The notes: a model not told the origin generated them from the letters alone. 64,000 bases of DNA from Chitinophagaceae bacterium (GCA_003168265.1 PMSV01000023.1:260001-324000), one strand, 5' to 3'. Counted from the stretch's first letter, positions 19,106-29,883 are shown. Numbers and translations are program-made.

Positions 19106-19974
19106 TTATTTGCATTTGATACGGCACTCCAATCTATTTCAGCCTTTCCTGCTGCGATTAAATTATCCATATTTTCTTTAATCAGAGAAGCGAGGGGCAT
19201 CGTATGGTCAACTGAGGTTGCCAATTTCAATACAAGATTGAGATCCTTGGCCCCTAACTTCATTGTGAACGCTGCAGGCTCAAAGTTTTTTTGAAGGATG
19301 ATCTGGCTGTAATTCTGGTAAACAGGAGCGTTGAAGAGGGTTTGAGAAAGCATTTGCCACATTTTCTTTGCATCAACCCCTGCTTTTTCTGCGAGTTGAA
19401 TGCTTTCTCCAATGGCCTCAAGGGCTGAAGCGATGAGAAAATTACCACAGAGTTTTACGGTATTGGCGGCATAAATATTATCGCCAAAATCCCAAACTCC
19501 AATTGCTCCCGCATCCTGAAGTAAAACAGCAATTTTTTCTCTAACCGGGCCCTCCCCGCTAAGAACAAAGTTTAATTTTTTTTGCAGGACTGCTTCGGGC
19601 CTTCCGAAAACGGGGCAGGCAAGGTAATGCTGTCCATGCTGGATGTGAGCAAGAGCGAGTTCTGCTGCCGTCTGAGGCAGAATGGTACTCATGGATATAT
19701 GAACAGATTCTTTTTGCAAATGGGCTATCAACCCACCATCTCCTTTACAAATACTGGTAATAGCCGCGTCATCCGACACGATGGAAAAGACCAGCTTGCT
19801 GTTGTCGCAAATCTCTTTAATGTTTTTGCATACTAATGCACCTGCATCTGCCAAAGGCTGGGTGCGGGAAAGGGTCCTGTTATAAACATAAACCTCATGT
19901 CCGCTCTCAACCAAATTTCTGGCGATCGGGGTTCCCAGATTGCCCAGACCGATAAAACCTATTTTTTCTTTCAT
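19102..19974 (-). CDS. NAD(P)-dependent oxidoreductase, 3-hydroxyisobutyrate dehydrogenase family
   Basis: 290 residues. The N-terminal Rossmann fold has IGFIGLGNLGTPIARNLVES (G-x-G-x-x-G) followed by VYNRT, where Arg at the end of the second strand suggests NADP. The catalytic lysine is in AANTVKLCGNFLIASALEAI near residue 172. Members reduce or oxidise small beta-hydroxy acids or succinic semialdehyde (GLYR type), and the substrate is not readable. It lies 16 bp after metG and overlaps the next gene by four bases, so it is probably in one transcript with both. Confidence 0.88.
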   Translation of the reverse strand: MKEKIGFIGLGNLGTPIARNLVESGHEVYVYNRTLSRTQPLADAGALVCKNIKEICDNSKLVFSIVSDDAAITSICKGDGGLIAHLQKESVHISMSTILPQTAAELALAHIQHGQHYLACPVFGRPEAVLQKKLNFVLSGEGPVREKIAVLLQDAGAIGVWDFGDNIYAANTVKLCGNFLIASALEAIGESIQLAEKAGVDAKKMWQMLSQTLFNAPVYQNYSQIILQKNFEPAAFTMKLGAKDLNLVLKLATSVDHTMPLASLIKENMDNLIAAGKAEIDWSAVSNANK

Positions 19975-19990
19975 ATTGCTGCAGTATGAA

Positions 19991-22096
19991 TTAATTGACT
20001 GTGGAACCGGGATTTATTAGCAATTCCGGCGACACGAAATGAAGTTTTCCATCTTTGTCCTCAGCCATTAGGATCATGCCATCGCTTTGAATGCCTCTCA
20101 TTTTTCGGGGAGCCAGGTTGGCAACCACAACGACTTGTTTGCCTTTGATTTGCTCGGGACTAAAGTGCAGGGCAATTCCCGAGACAATTGTCCTATGTTC
20201 ATTTCCCAGGTCGATTAAAAGCTTGAGCAATTTATCCGCTTTTTCGACTTTTTCCGCTGAAACTATTGTTCCGATTCTCAGGTCAATCTTTGAAAAATCT
20301 TCATACACGATCTCTGTTTTCAAGTCAGGAGCCTCCTTCCCTGAATTTTGACCAGTTATCGGAGCAACATCTGCATCGGATTGTATTAATCCATGCTTCA
20401 GCTTTTCAATCTGGACATTGATTTCCTTGTCCTCGATTTTTCTGAAAAGCAATTCCGGAGCGCGAAGGCTATACCCAACGCTGAGAAGGTTTAACTTCCC
20501 GGCATTCTCCCATTCCAGGATCTTGTCCACTACTTTTAGTATATGCAATAGCTTTTTTGCTGTAGCAGGCAAAAATGGATGAATCAGGATGGCCAGGTTC
20601 GCTGTCAACTGCAAACACAGATGAAGGCAATTGTCGATATCCTCTTTTGCCGCCTTGCTTTTCTCATTTTCTACAGTTTCTGTAAGGGTAGTTTTTTTCC
20701 AGGGTTCCTTTTCCTGGAGGTACTTATTCCCCTTTCTTGCCAGGTCTATTACGGAAAATAAGGCATCTCTGAATTTATATTCTTCCAATGCCTCGCTTAC
20801 CAGGAGCGGGGTGGTCTGGATGGCTTTCATAATTGCCCTGTCTGATTCATCGAGAGCCGATGCATGCAGGACGGGGACCTTACCCCCGCATAACTTATGC
20901 ATCAGCACCATGGTCCGGTTCACAAAATTGCCGAATATGGCTACAAGTTCACTATTGTTCTTTTCCTGAAAGTCCTTCCATGTAAAATCGTTGTCTTTTG
21001 TTTCCGGTGCATTGGAACAAAGTACATATCTCAAAATGTCTTCACATCCGGGAAAGTCCTTTAGGTATTCGTGTACCCAGACAGCCCAGTTACGGGATGT
21101 AGAAACTTTCTCACCCTCGATATTTAAAAATTCATTGGCCGGAACACTATCGGGCAAAACAAAATCACCATGGGCCTTCAACATGGACGGGAATATGATA
21201 CAGTGGAATACGATATTATCTTTTCCAATAAAATGGATCAATTTGGTATCCTCCCTGCACCAATATTCCTTCCAATTGGGCAATAATTCCTTTGTCGCAG
21301 AGATATAGCCGATCGGGGCATCAAACCATACATATAAAACCTTTCCTTCAGCGCCAGGCAGGGGCACCTGGATGCCCCAATTGCCGTCCCGGGTCATTGC
21401 CCGGGATTGTAATCCATTATCCAACCAGCTTTTGCATTGGCCATAAACATTTGGTTTCCATTCCTTGTGTTCTTGCAGAATCCATTCCCTCAACCAGGAC
21501 TCGTAGTCCTGAAGCGGAAAATACCAATGCCTGGTTTTCTTTTTAATTGGGATGGCCTCACTTAGTGTGCTGCGCGGATTGATCAGCATATCGGGGCTGA
21601 GTGATGATCCGCAATTTTCACACTGGTCCCCATAAGCCCTGGTATTGCCGCAAACGGGGCAGGTACCTGTGATATACCGGTCGGCAAGGAACAGGTTGGC
21701 CTTTTCGTCAAAAAACTGTTCGGTTTCTTTTTCCTCGAAAAGGCCTTTGTCGTATAATTTTTTAAAGAAATCAGATGCGGTTTGATGGTGGATTGGGGAA
21801 GATGTCCTTGAATAGATGTCGAAGGAGATTTCCATTCTTTCAAAACTGTCTTTTATTAAAGCATGGTATTTGTCTACCACCTGCTGGGGGCTAATGCCTT
21901 CCTTCATCGCGCGAATAGTAATTGGAACGCCATGCTCATCGCTTCCACATACGAATTTTATATCTTTTTTCCTCGCCCTTTGAAACCTGACATAAATATC
22001 TGCCGGAATATATACTCCGGCCATATGCCCGATATGGACAGGACCATTGGCATAGGGAAGGGCTGCCGTGACTAAATATCGTTTGTAATTTTTCAT
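19991..22096 (-). CDS. metG: methionyl-tRNA synthetase
   Basis: 701 residues, the long dimeric form. It charges tRNA-Met. The HIGH motif is in [18 protein letters not shown] near residue 16, and the zinc knuckle is [18 protein letters not shown] near 146. The KMSKS loop appears as EKVSTSRNW near 332, a variant in which the second and fourth positions differ from the textbook motif. The C-terminal 110 residues are a tRNA-binding EMAPII-like domain ([20 protein letters not shown] near 610). A good promoter lies upstream. Confidence 0.96.
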   Translation of the reverse strand: MKNYKRYLVTAALPYANGPVHIGHMAGVYIPADIYVRFQRARKKDIKFVCGSDEHGVPITIRAMKEGISPQQVVDKYHALIKDSFERMEISFDIYSRTSSPIHHQTASDFFKKLYDKGLFEEKETEQFFDEKANLFLADRYITGTCPVCGNTRAYGDQCENCGSSLSPDMLINPRSTLSEAIPIKKKTRHWYFPLQDYESWLREWILQEHKEWKPNVYGQCKSWLDNGLQSRAMTRDGNWGIQVPLPGAEGKVLYVWFDAPIGYISATKELLPNWKEYWCREDTKLIHFIGKDNIVFHCIIFPSMLKAHGDFVLPDSVPANEFLNIEGEKVSTSRNWAVWVHEYLKDFPGCEDILRYVLCSNAPETKDNDFTWKDFQEKNNSELVAIFGNFVNRTMVLMHKLCGGKVPVLHASALDESDRAIMKAIQTTPLLVSEALEEYKFRDALFSVIDLARKGNKYLQEKEPWKKTTLTETVENEKSKAAKEDIDNCLHLCLQLTANLAILIHPFLPATAKKLLHILKVVDKILEWENAGKLNLLSVGYSLRAPELLFRKIEDKEINVQIEKLKHGLIQSDADVAPITGQNSGKEAPDLKTEIVYEDFSKIDLRIGTIVSAEKVEKADKLLKLLIDLGNEHRTIVSGIALHFSPEQIKGKQVVVVANLAPRKMRGIQSDGMILMAEDKDGKLHFVSPELLINPGSTVN

Positions 22097-22145
22097 TTCC
22101 TGCCTCTTCCATATTCCTTTATTTTAAGGTGTTGATGGAAGTCTG

Positions 22146-22177
22146 CAAAAATACCGCAATCCCCACCAATGCCAAAA
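22146..22177 (-). promoter_or_regulatory. promoter of metG
   Basis: On the minus strand TTTTG (22177-22173), a 19-base spacer and TATTTTTG (22153-22146) match the Bacteroidota TTG-N19-TAnnTTTG promoter at every fixed position. The start should be near 22139, giving a leader of about 43 bases. Confidence 0.65.
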
Positions 22178-22202
22178 TGGACATTTACGATAACTTTAAA
22201 AA

Positions 22203-23228
22203 ATGAAGCGGAAGAACTTTATCTCATTAATGGGCCTGGCTGGCATTCCTTTTAACAGGAATTTACCTGCATCAGGCATTGCTGACCGACCCTTGCTAGT
22301 TCCCCGCTATTTAAAGCAGGGCGATCTTGTCGGTATCACCTGCCCGGCAGGAAATATCTCCTTGCAGGAGATTCAGCCAGCGATGATGAAGCTGGAAGAA
22401 TGGGGGTTTTCTATAAGGATAGGCCAGACCGTTGGCAAAAAGGATTTCATATATGGAGGTACGGATGCGGAGAGGCTGAATGATTTTCAGGATATGATCG
22501 ATGATCCTTCCATTAAGGCCATTCTCTTTGGGCGGGGTGGATATGGTTCAATGAGGATTATTGACCGAATAGATTTTACGAACCTGTTGGAACACCCAAA
22601 ATGGTTGATTGGATTCAGCGATATATCGGTAATTCATGCTCATCTTCATACACGTTTTAATATGGCCAGCATCCATTCCAAAATGTGCAATAGTTTCCCA
22701 AATGACTGGACGAGCGCTGAACAAGGACAGGTTGATTCAATACTATCCATCGAGCAGGCACTGAAAGGCCAGAATATGGCGTACAGTGCGGGACCCCAAA
22801 CCATGAACCGGGTGGGTACTGCCGTTGGCCAATTAGTTGGCGGCAATCTGAAAACGATCGAGTCCATTTCCGACAGTCCATCGGATCTTCAGACTGCAGG
22901 AAAAATTCTATTCCTGGAGGATACAGGGGAATATTTATACAGTATTGACCGGATGTTCTGGAACCTGAAACGCGCTGGCAAGCTGAATCAATTGAAGGGC
23001 CTGATAATCGGAGGTTTTAAAGCCAAACCGGATGACCCGGGCGAGGAATTTGGGAAGAATATTTATGAAATCGTTATGGAGAAATTGGAAGATTGTAATT
23101 TTCCGGTTTGCTTTGATTTTCCAGTTGGACATCAGAAAGATAATTATGCCTTGAAATGCGGTTTGTATCATCGTCTGGATGTGAAAGCAGACCAGGTAAA
23201 ACTCACAGAATTGATCGCACATGAATAA
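22203..23228 (+). CDS. LD-carboxypeptidase (peptidase S66), exported form
   Basis: 341 residues. S66 enzymes cut the L-D bond of muropeptide tetrapeptides during cell-wall recycling, or cleave microcin-type conjugates (MccF). The fold is shown by VGITCPAGN near residue 40, FGRGGYGSMRIIDRID near 110, the nucleophile Ser in GFSD near 138, the Glu in FLEDTGEYLYSIDRM near 240, and His in FPVGHQ near 310. The N-terminus KRKNFISLMGLAGI resembles a weak signal or Tat-like leader, absent from the neighbour. It overlaps the next gene by eight bases. Confidence 0.87.
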   Translation: MKRKNFISLMGLAGIPFNRNLPASGIADRPLLVPRYLKQGDLVGITCPAGNISLQEIQPAMMKLEEWGFSIRIGQTVGKKDFIYGGTDAERLNDFQDMIDDPSIKAILFGRGGYGSMRIIDRIDFTNLLEHPKWLIGFSDISVIHAHLHTRFNMASIHSKMCNSFPNDWTSAEQGQVDSILSIEQALKGQNMAYSAGPQTMNRVGTAVGQLVGGNLKTIESISDSPSDLQTAGKILFLEDTGEYLYSIDRMFWNLKRAGKLNQLKGLIIGGFKAKPDDPGEEFGKNIYEIVMEKLEDCNFPVCFDFPVGHQKDNYALKCGLYHRLDVKADQVKLTELIAHE

Positions 23229-24129
23229 GATGGCTCCCTACCTGCAGAGTGGTGACACTATCGGAATAGTCTGTCCGGGTGGTTTTATGGAGAGGGAAAA
23301 TGCGGAGGCCTGTATAGAGACATTGAAGCAATGGGGATATAGGGTTAAGATCGGCGATACTCTTGGAGCAAATTCAATGAACTATTTTTCCGGTTCTGAC
23401 GAACATCGGGCAAAGGATTTTCAAAAAATGCTGGACGATCCGGAGGTAAAAGCGATTCTATGCGGACGTGGTGGATATGGAGCCGGAAGGATTATCGAAA
23501 GGATCGATTTCAAACGGTTTGCGAAAGAGCCTAAATGGATAATCGGATATAGCGATACCACTGTTTTTCATGCTCATATTTTACAGAATTATGGGATTTC
23601 CACCTTGCATGCTCCTATGGCCGGCGCTTTTCAGGAATCGGATGAATATGTACTTTCTATCAAAGATGCACTTTCCGGTGAAAAAACAATGTATAAGAAC
23701 GACAACCCTCATCCTTTCAACAAAAAAGGATTAGCGAAGGGAGAATTGGTTGGAGGCAACCTTTCTGTCCTTTCTCATCTTATAGGAACTTCTTCGGAAC
23801 TCAAAACCGATAATAAAATTTTATTCCTCGAAGACATTGGGGAATACTTGTATAATATCGATAGAATGCTATATCAGTTTAAGCGATCCCGCAAATTGCA
23901 AAAGCTTTCAGGCTTGATTATCGGCGGCTTCACTGAGATGAAAGATACAGTGAGGCCTTTTGGTCTTTCGGTTTATGAAATCATCAATGAAATCACTAAG
24001 AAATACGATTATCCGGTATGCTTTGATTTCCCTGTGGGCCATACTAAAAAGAACCTGGCTCTTAAAACGGGCATTACCCATCGCCTAAATGTGAATGAAA
24101 ACGAGGTTCTTCTTGAAGAATGTTCCTGA
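23221..24129 (+). CDS. LD-carboxypeptidase (peptidase S66), cytoplasmic form
   Basis: 302 residues, starting directly at the catalytic domain with no leader. It has the same landmarks as its upstream paralogue: GIVCPGGF near residue 16, CGRGGYGAGRIIERID near 80, nucleophile Ser in GYSD near 108, FLEDIGEYLYNIDRM near 205 and FPVGHTKKN near 275. The pair looks like a tandem duplication in which one copy may act outside and one inside the inner membrane. That division of labour is inferred only from the N-termini. Confidence 0.87.
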   Translation: MNKMAPYLQSGDTIGIVCPGGFMERENAEACIETLKQWGYRVKIGDTLGANSMNYFSGSDEHRAKDFQKMLDDPEVKAILCGRGGYGAGRIIERIDFKRFAKEPKWIIGYSDTTVFHAHILQNYGISTLHAPMAGAFQESDEYVLSIKDALSGEKTMYKNDNPHPFNKKGLAKGELVGGNLSVLSHLIGTSSELKTDNKILFLEDIGEYLYNIDRMLYQFKRSRKLQKLSGLIIGGFTEMKDTVRPFGLSVYEIINEITKKYDYPVCFDFPVGHTKKNLALKTGITHRLNVNENEVLLEECS

Positions 24130-24210
24130 GCTAAAATGCAGCAAACAGGATAAATGACTTTGCTAAATAAACTTGAAAGAATTACTGCTATATTTGCGCT
24201 CCTGAAAATA

Positions 24211-24284
<74 letters not shown>

Positions 24285-24460
24285 CTCCTTTGTTTTCTCC
24301 AATTTATTTCCCCCCGCATCAAAAAATGTCAAAAAAGAATTAATAATTGCAAAAAAAATATCAACTATTATTTAAAAAAAGTTTAACATTTGGAACGGCA
24401 ACGCAGGATGGGACTCCTATTTAATAAAAAAAATTAGAATAGATACAGCAAATCTTAAAA

Positions 24461-24468
24461 TAATTTTG
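24461..24468 (+). promoter_or_regulatory. candidate -7 box for the SusC-SusD operon
   Basis: TAATTTTG matches TAnnTTTG exactly. A TTAG at 24434, rather than TTG, lies at a plausible upstream distance. The resulting leader would be about 140 nt. The whole 330-base gap between tRNA-Ala and susC (24285-24614) is AT-rich and holds no gene. No ECF sigma/anti-sigma pair is present upstream. Confidence 0.4.
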
Positions 24469-24614
24469 TCGATTTATATGTTTTCGGTATTATTGGGCCG
24501 AGAATTTTGAAAATTTAACGATTAGTTAAGAGTTGCTGTTGAAGGTCATGAGAGATTCCTTATCCTGAAGGCTCTAAAATTTCTTTTTTTAACAGAACCA
24601 TAACACGCTCGCGT

Positions 24615-27600
24615 ATGAGAAAAAAAACCCACTGCCTGGTTGCACGTTCATGTGCAATATTTTTCCTCTTTTTAGTTTCGACCTCACTATTAGCGCAAAA
24701 AAAAGTGTCTGGGACAGTAACCAGTTCTAAAGACAAACAGCCTCTTGGCTTTGTCACCGTTACAGTGAAAGGAACGAATATTTCAACCGCTACCTCTTCT
24801 TCCGGACAGTTTTCAATTGTCGTTCCGGCCGGAAGAAAAACACTTCTCTTTACATCCGTTGGATTTGATGATTTAGAAGCCGACGCTAATTCTGACAATC
24901 TTTCTGTTTCGCTAAAAGAAAGGACATCTTCTCTGGATGAAGTAGTTGTAACAGGATATACTGCTCAAAAGAAAAAGGACCTTACTTCGGCGGTTGGAGT
25001 GGTCAATATTGGAAATATGAAGGAAATTCCTGCTGGAAATCCAGAGAACATGCTGCAGGGACAGACGCCTGGGATTACTGTGGTGACTTCAGGAAGCCCG
25101 GGAGGGTTCAGTGATCTTAAGATCAGGGGGATTACTTCACTCGGTAATGTTACTCCTCTGATAATCGTTGACGGTATGGAATCAATCAACGGTATGCATG
25201 ATTTGAATGTGAACGATATCGAATCCATGCAAGTCTTGAAAGATGCAGCGGCTTCAATTTATGGTGTAAGGGGCTCCAATGGCGTCATTGTAATTACAAC
25301 CAAGAGAGGGAAGGCCGGCAAACCAAAAATCAGTTATGATGCTTATTACGGCGTTCAGGAACCAGTTTCGGGTTTTAAACTGGCTAATGCCCAACAATAT
25401 GCAGATGTATTATATGATCAAAACTACAACTCCGGCGCCAATATAGCTGCCGGTTCGCCTCTGGCCAATTATTTCGGCGCAGGTGATACAGTAAATCGCC
25501 AAACCCCGGTCATCCCGGCCTATATACACTATAGCACTGCGGCTCAGGGCTATATTGGTGACAGTGGTCCGGGCACTCTGCCTTATGACATAAATAACAA
25601 CCAGATCACCAAAGTGAGTCCGGGGAATAACTGGTACAAAGACATTTTTAAACCAGCCCCGATCGAAAGCCATAATCTTTCTGTAAGCGGCGGCGGTGAT
25701 AAATCTTCATACCTTTTCTCCTTTGGCTACATGAACCAGCAGGGGACATTGATTAACACCTATCTGAAACGTTATTCGGTGCGCGCAAATACGCTTTTCA
25801 ATGTTGCCGACCATATCAGGGTTGGTGAAAACCTGACTGTCTTTTTCAAAGACAATCCTACTATTCTGAACCAGAATGAAGGCAATGCTATTTCTTATAG
25901 TTATCGTGAACCACCACTTCTCCCAACTTATGATGTTATGGGGAATTACGCCGGTACTAAAGTATTTACAACAAATAACTCAGCAAACCCTGTTGCCACA
26001 CAGCAAAGAATGGCAAGTAATAAGGGGAATGACTGGCAGATCGTTGGTAATGCGTTCGCAGAAGTCGATCTGCTGAAACACTTTACTTTGAGGACTACAG
26101 TAGGTGGTACCATAGAAAACTTTTATCTCTGGTATTTTACTTATACAGCCTATGAAAATGCGGAAGGGAATACAACTGCCAATTCCTTTACAGAAGAATC
26201 CGGTTATAATAGCCACTATCAATGGACTAATACACTCACTTATTCAAATCAATTCGGAGATCACAATATTCGCATACTTGCAGGAACGGAGTCTCACGAA
26301 TATTATACCCGCTACATGGGGGGCTCCCGTTCGAACTATGTCGTTACCGATCCTACAAACGAGACGGTTGACCCCAATACCTGGACACTTTCCAATGGAT
26401 CACCCGGAGGACAGACGAATAGCAGTTACGCTAACTGGTCCTCCTTGTATTCCCAATTTGGACAGCTTAATTATTCCTTCAAGGATAAATACTTGTTAGA
26501 TGGAATTGTCCGCAGGGATGGATCATCTCTTTTCGCTCCCGGGCACCAATACAATGTTTTTCCTTCGGTCACAGGCGCATGGAGAATTTCCAGGGAGGAC
26601 TTCTTTAAGAATGTCACATTTATAAATGACTTGAAAATCCGCGGTGGCTGGGGCGTCATGGGAGCTTTGAGCAATGTGCCTACCACGAACCAGTTTAATA
26701 TTTATAATCAGGCCCCCGGGAACTCTTATTATGATATAAACGGGACCAGTAATTCATCAGTTCTTGGTTTTTATTCGGGTCAGCAGGGAAACCAGAATGG
26801 CACTTGGGAGAAGGATAAAAATACAGATGTTGGTTTAGATGCTACCATGATTAATAACAGGTTGGAATTCACTTTCGACTGGTATAATAAAGCAATCTCA
26901 GGTCTGTTGTTTCCAGCATCGGAATATTATGTTTTCTATAATGGTACTGAACCATATGTTAACTTAGGAAATGTAACCAATAAGGGTGTTGAATTTACGT
27001 TGACCTATCACGGTAATGCCAGCAGGGATTTCAGATATGATATCGGTATCAATGCATCACATTACACAAATGAAATTACTGCATTGCCTGCTCCTGGTTA
27101 TCAGGACGAATTAAGCTATGGTTCAACCCGTATTTCCAATTTTGAACGTAACGAGGTTGGACACCCGATTGGGGCCTTTTACGGATACCAGGTTGTCGGT
27201 TTGTTCCAAAGCTGGGCAGATGTGGCCAAATCCCCCGCTCAGGCAAGTGCAGCTCCAGGCAGGTTCAAATACGCAGATGCCAGCGGTGATGCTACAATTA
27301 GCCCAAATGACCGGGTCTTCTTTGGTAATCCCAACCCTAAATTGACTTATGGTATCAATATCCGTTTGAGTTACAAGAATTTTGATTTCTCCACCTTTCT
27401 TTATGGTGTTTATGGAAACGATGTCCTGAATTATACAAAGTATTGGACTGATTTTCCGCAGGTATTCGAGGGTGATGTCCGATCTGCTTTGTTGACTCAG
27501 TCTGCTGTCCTGGTTAACAGCTCGGGTGCATTGACGACTGTTAATGACCCGACAGCAACGGTAAAAAATCCCGGAGCAAAAATTCCCGTGATTGAAAGCC

Positions 27601-27935
27601 AGGCCAATTTCAGTAATTCGACTGTGGTGAATTCCTATTATGATGAGAAAGGGAGCTACCTGAGAATGAAGAGCCTGATTATAGGGTATACTATTGCCCC
27701 GGCTGCTTTACACAGAGTTGGAATTGACAGATTGAGAATTTACGTTCAGGGAGCTAATTTGTTCACAATAACAAAATACTCGGGGCTTGATCCTGAATTG
27801 CAGACATCGACTTATAATAGCTCCAATCCAGCTACAGGGAATACAGCAACGACTAACTCCAGTTTCGGAGTAGATTTTGGTAACTATCCCAGTAACCAGA
27901 AGAACTTCAATGTTGGCGTTAACGTAACTTTCTAA
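24615..27935 (+). CDS. SusC/RagA-family TonB-dependent outer-membrane transporter
   Basis: 1106 residues. Signal peptide at about 1-27 (ending LLAQ), then a carboxypeptidase-D regulatory-like domain (KVSGTVTSSKDKQPLGFVTV, about 28-105), a TonB-box region LDEVVVTGYT near 112, the plug domain (LQGQTPGITV, IIVDGMESIN, SIYGVRGSNGVIVITTKRGK, about 120-235), and a 22-strand-type barrel ending in aromatic Phe. It imports bulky substrates, usually glycans or peptides, across the outer membrane with energy from TonB. It has no N-terminal STN signalling domain, so sigma-factor transenvelope signalling is unlikely. The SusD partner follows 35 bp later. Confidence 0.96.
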   Translation: MRKKTHCLVARSCAIFFLFLVSTSLLAQKKVSGTVTSSKDKQPLGFVTVTVKGTNISTATSSSGQFSIVVPAGRKTLLFTSVGFDDLEADANSDNLSVSLKERTSSLDEVVVTGYTAQKKKDLTSAVGVVNIGNMKEIPAGNPENMLQGQTPGITVVTSGSPGGFSDLKIRGITSLGNVTPLIIVDGMESINGMHDLNVNDIESMQVLKDAAASIYGVRGSNGVIVITTKRGKAGKPKISYDAYYGVQEPVSGFKLANAQQYADVLYDQNYNSGANIAAGSPLANYFGAGDTVNRQTPVIPAYIHYSTAAQGYIGDSGPGTLPYDINNNQITKVSPGNNWYKDIFKPAPIESHNLSVSGGGDKSSYLFSFGYMNQQGTLINTYLKRYSVRANTLFNVADHIRVGENLTVFFKDNPTILNQNEGNAISYSYREPPLLPTYDVMGNYAGTKVFTTNNSANPVATQQRMASNKGNDWQIVGNAFAEVDLLKHFTLRTTVGGTIENFYLWYFTYTAYENAEGNTTANSFTEESGYNSHYQWTNTLTYSNQFGDHNIRILAGTESHEYYTRYMGGSRSNYVVTDPTNETVDPNTWTLSNGSPGGQTNSSYANWSSLYSQFGQLNYSFKDKYLLDGIVRRDGSSLFAPGHQYNVFPSVTGAWRISREDFFKNVTFINDLKIRGGWGVMGALSNVPTTNQFNIYNQAPGNSYYDINGTSNSSVLGFYSGQQGNQNGTWEKDKNTDVGLDATMINNRLEFTFDWYNKAISGLLFPASEYYVFYNGTEPYVNLGNVTNKGVEFTLTYHGNASRDFRYDIGINASHYTNEITALPAPGYQDELSYGSTRISNFERNEVGHPIGAFYGYQVVGLFQSWADVAKSPAQASAAPGRFKYADASGDATISPNDRVFFGNPNPKLTYGINIRLSYKNFDFSTFLYGVYGNDVLNYTKYWTDFPQVFEGDVRSALLTQSAVLVNSSGALTTVNDPTATVKNPGAKIPVIESQANFSNSTVVNSYYDEKGSYLRMKSLIIGYTIAPAALHRVGIDRLRIYVQGANLFTITKYSGLDPELQTSTYNSSNPATGNTATTNSSFGVDFGNYPSNQKNFNVGVNVTF

Positions 27936-27970
27936 AATTTCAAATCAACCATAATATAAATATTTCAGAT

Positions 27971-29791
27971 ATGAAAAAACTTAAAAGAAACAGAAGATTG
28001 ATTTTTTCAGGATCTGCCGTGCTGCTCGTTTTCTTATTTGCCTGTGGCAAGGGTTTTTTGAATAAACCGCCCCTAGGATCTCTTTCATTGGCTTCAATTG
28101 AAAACGAGGCGGGTGTGCAGGGTTTGCTGATAGGTGCTTATTCCCTTCTGGATGGTAACGGTGGTAACGAGACTGACGCGGGAGGATGGGCAGCATCCCA
28201 GGACAATTGGGTATACGGCGGAGTCGCCGCGGATGATGCCTACAAAGGATCCACACCTTCGGATCAGGGCGATATTCAATCATTGGAAATATGGGATGCC
28301 ACTTCCACCAACAGCTACCCTGATAGTAAATGGTCCTTAGTGTACGATGGTATCAACCGGAGTAATACGACAATTCGCACGATGCGTTTGGTTACCAGCA
28401 TACCTCCGGCAGACACTACAGAAATTTCGGCGGAAGCGAGGTTCCTGAGAGCGTATTATCATTTTGAAGCGTGGAAAATGTGGAGAAACGTTCCTTTTAT
28501 TGATGAGAATGCCAACCTGACTAATATCCTGACCTATACCAACAAAAATGATATCACACCGCTGATCATTGCAGATTTCACTTATGCAATGACCAATCTT
28601 CCTGCCGTACAGACGGCAGTGGGTAGAGCGAATAAATATGCAGCCGAGGCCTTGCTTGCAAAATTGTATATGTTTCAATTAAATTATACGGCGGCCTTAC
28701 CATTGCTGAATGACCTTATCACAAATGGGGAGACCCCTAACGGCAAGCCTTATGCATTGGTTCCTTTTACTTATAATTTCAATCCCGCGACTAAAAACAG
28801 TTCCGAAGCTATTTTCTCGGTGCAAATGTCAGTCAATGACGGTTCAGCAGCCACAGGAACACCCAATGGAAATTATGGCGATGCCCTTAACTTCCCCTAC
28901 GGTGCCGGACCCGGTGCCTGTTGCGGATTCAACAATCCTTCTCAAAGCCTGGCCAATGCCTATAAGACGGATGTGAATGGATTGCCGCTTCTGAATGGTA
29001 CCTATAATACAACGGGCCAGGACATTGATTCAGCCCATTCCACTGGTTGGACCGGCACCCTGGATCCCAGGATCGATATGACGATTGGCAGAAAAGGTGT
29101 ACCCTACCTGGATTGGGGTCTTCATCCCGGCGACGCGTGGGTCCGATATGTACCACAGGACGGGCATTTTAATCCCAAGAAGACGGTTTATGCCAAGTCC
29201 CAACAGGGGACCTATTCAGATGCTACGGGTACCTACTGGGCTTCAACAGAAATTACGGCCAATAACTACGCGATCGTGCGTTTCTCCGATGTGTTGCTTT
29301 GGACTGCAGAAGCCCTGATCGGCACCGGTGGCGATGCTACCCAGGCTGAGGCCTATGTAAATCAGGTACGTGCCAGGGCTGCTAATCCGATCTGGTGGGT
29401 TTATACGAATGGGACTTTTGATCCTGCAACTTATTTCTATACAGGCGGTACGATCCCTGCTGATAATTATGCTATAGGGATGTATCCTGCAGGAGCATTT
29501 GCAAGTGCAACATATGCCATGCAGGCCATTCAATTTGAAAGAAGGCTTGAATTCGGACACGAAGGACATCGTTTCTTTGATTTGCAGCGCTGGGATAAGG
29601 CCAGTCCGGGAACCATGGCTGCTGCATTAAATGCATATGCAACCTATGAACAGTCAATAGGACGCACCCAATTCATTGGCGCATCTTTCACTGCAGGAAA
29701 AAATGAAATATATGCCATCCCTCAGAGCCAGATCGATGTGGAAGGTCTGCCTGGTGGAGGTTCTGCCTTAACACAGAATCCGGGCTATTAA
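27971..29791 (+). CDS. SusD/RagB-family outer-membrane lipoprotein
   Basis: 606 residues. Lipoprotein signal with lipidation Cys near residue 25 (LFLFACGKG). The SusD start FLNKPPLGSLSLASIENEAG follows, with TPR-like helices (AEARFLRAYYHFEAWKMWRN near 155, YAAEALLAKLYMFQLNYTAAL near 225). The C-terminal RagB/SusD domain contains ALIGTGGDATQAEAYVNQVR near 445 and FERRLEFGHEGHRFFDLQRW near 520. It caps the SusC barrel and binds the substrate at the cell surface. A strong terminator follows its stop. Confidence 0.96.
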   Translation: MKKLKRNRRLIFSGSAVLLVFLFACGKGFLNKPPLGSLSLASIENEAGVQGLLIGAYSLLDGNGGNETDAGGWAASQDNWVYGGVAADDAYKGSTPSDQGDIQSLEIWDATSTNSYPDSKWSLVYDGINRSNTTIRTMRLVTSIPPADTTEISAEARFLRAYYHFEAWKMWRNVPFIDENANLTNILTYTNKNDITPLIIADFTYAMTNLPAVQTAVGRANKYAAEALLAKLYMFQLNYTAALPLLNDLITNGETPNGKPYALVPFTYNFNPATKNSSEAIFSVQMSVNDGSAATGTPNGNYGDALNFPYGAGPGACCGFNNPSQSLANAYKTDVNGLPLLNGTYNTTGQDIDSAHSTGWTGTLDPRIDMTIGRKGVPYLDWGLHPGDAWVRYVPQDGHFNPKKTVYAKSQQGTYSDATGTYWASTEITANNYAIVRFSDVLLWTAEALIGTGGDATQAEAYVNQVRARAANPIWWVYTNGTFDPATYFYTGGTIPADNYAIGMYPAGAFASATYAMQAIQFERRLEFGHEGHRFFDLQRWDKASPGTMAAALNAYATYEQSIGRTQFIGASFTAGKNEIYAIPQSQIDVEGLPGGGSALTQNPGY

Positions 29792-29817
29792 TTCGGTTTA
29801 AGCAATTGTTTTGTTCT

Positions 29818-29845
29818 GAGGCGGGGCTTGGCCCCGCCTCTTTTT
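29818..29845 (+). terminator. intrinsic terminator after susD
   Basis: A 10-bp perfect stem (GAGGCGGGGC with GCCCCGCCTC) closes a TTG loop, followed by TTTTT. It lies 27 bases after the susD stop and would be inside any upstream-extended version of the next gene, which argues for the later start at 29884. Confidence 0.88.
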
Positions 29846-29847
29846 CT

Positions 29848-29877
29848 TTGACAATAACGAGGAAATATATTTATTTG
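29848..29877 (+). promoter_or_regulatory. candidate promoter of the FG-GAP gene pair
   Basis: TTG at 29848-29850, a 19-base spacer, then TTTATTTG at 29870-29877, one mismatch from TAnnTTTG. Transcription would begin almost at the ATG at 29884. This implies a nearly leaderless message or use of the in-frame ATG at 29902. Confidence 0.4.
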
Positions 29878-29883
29878 CGTCTA

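Noticed and set aside
22191-22198. TAACTTTA as promoter of the first S66 gene
   Set aside because: It ends only four bases before the ATG, which leaves no room for a normal start site, and the last position mismatches the consensus.
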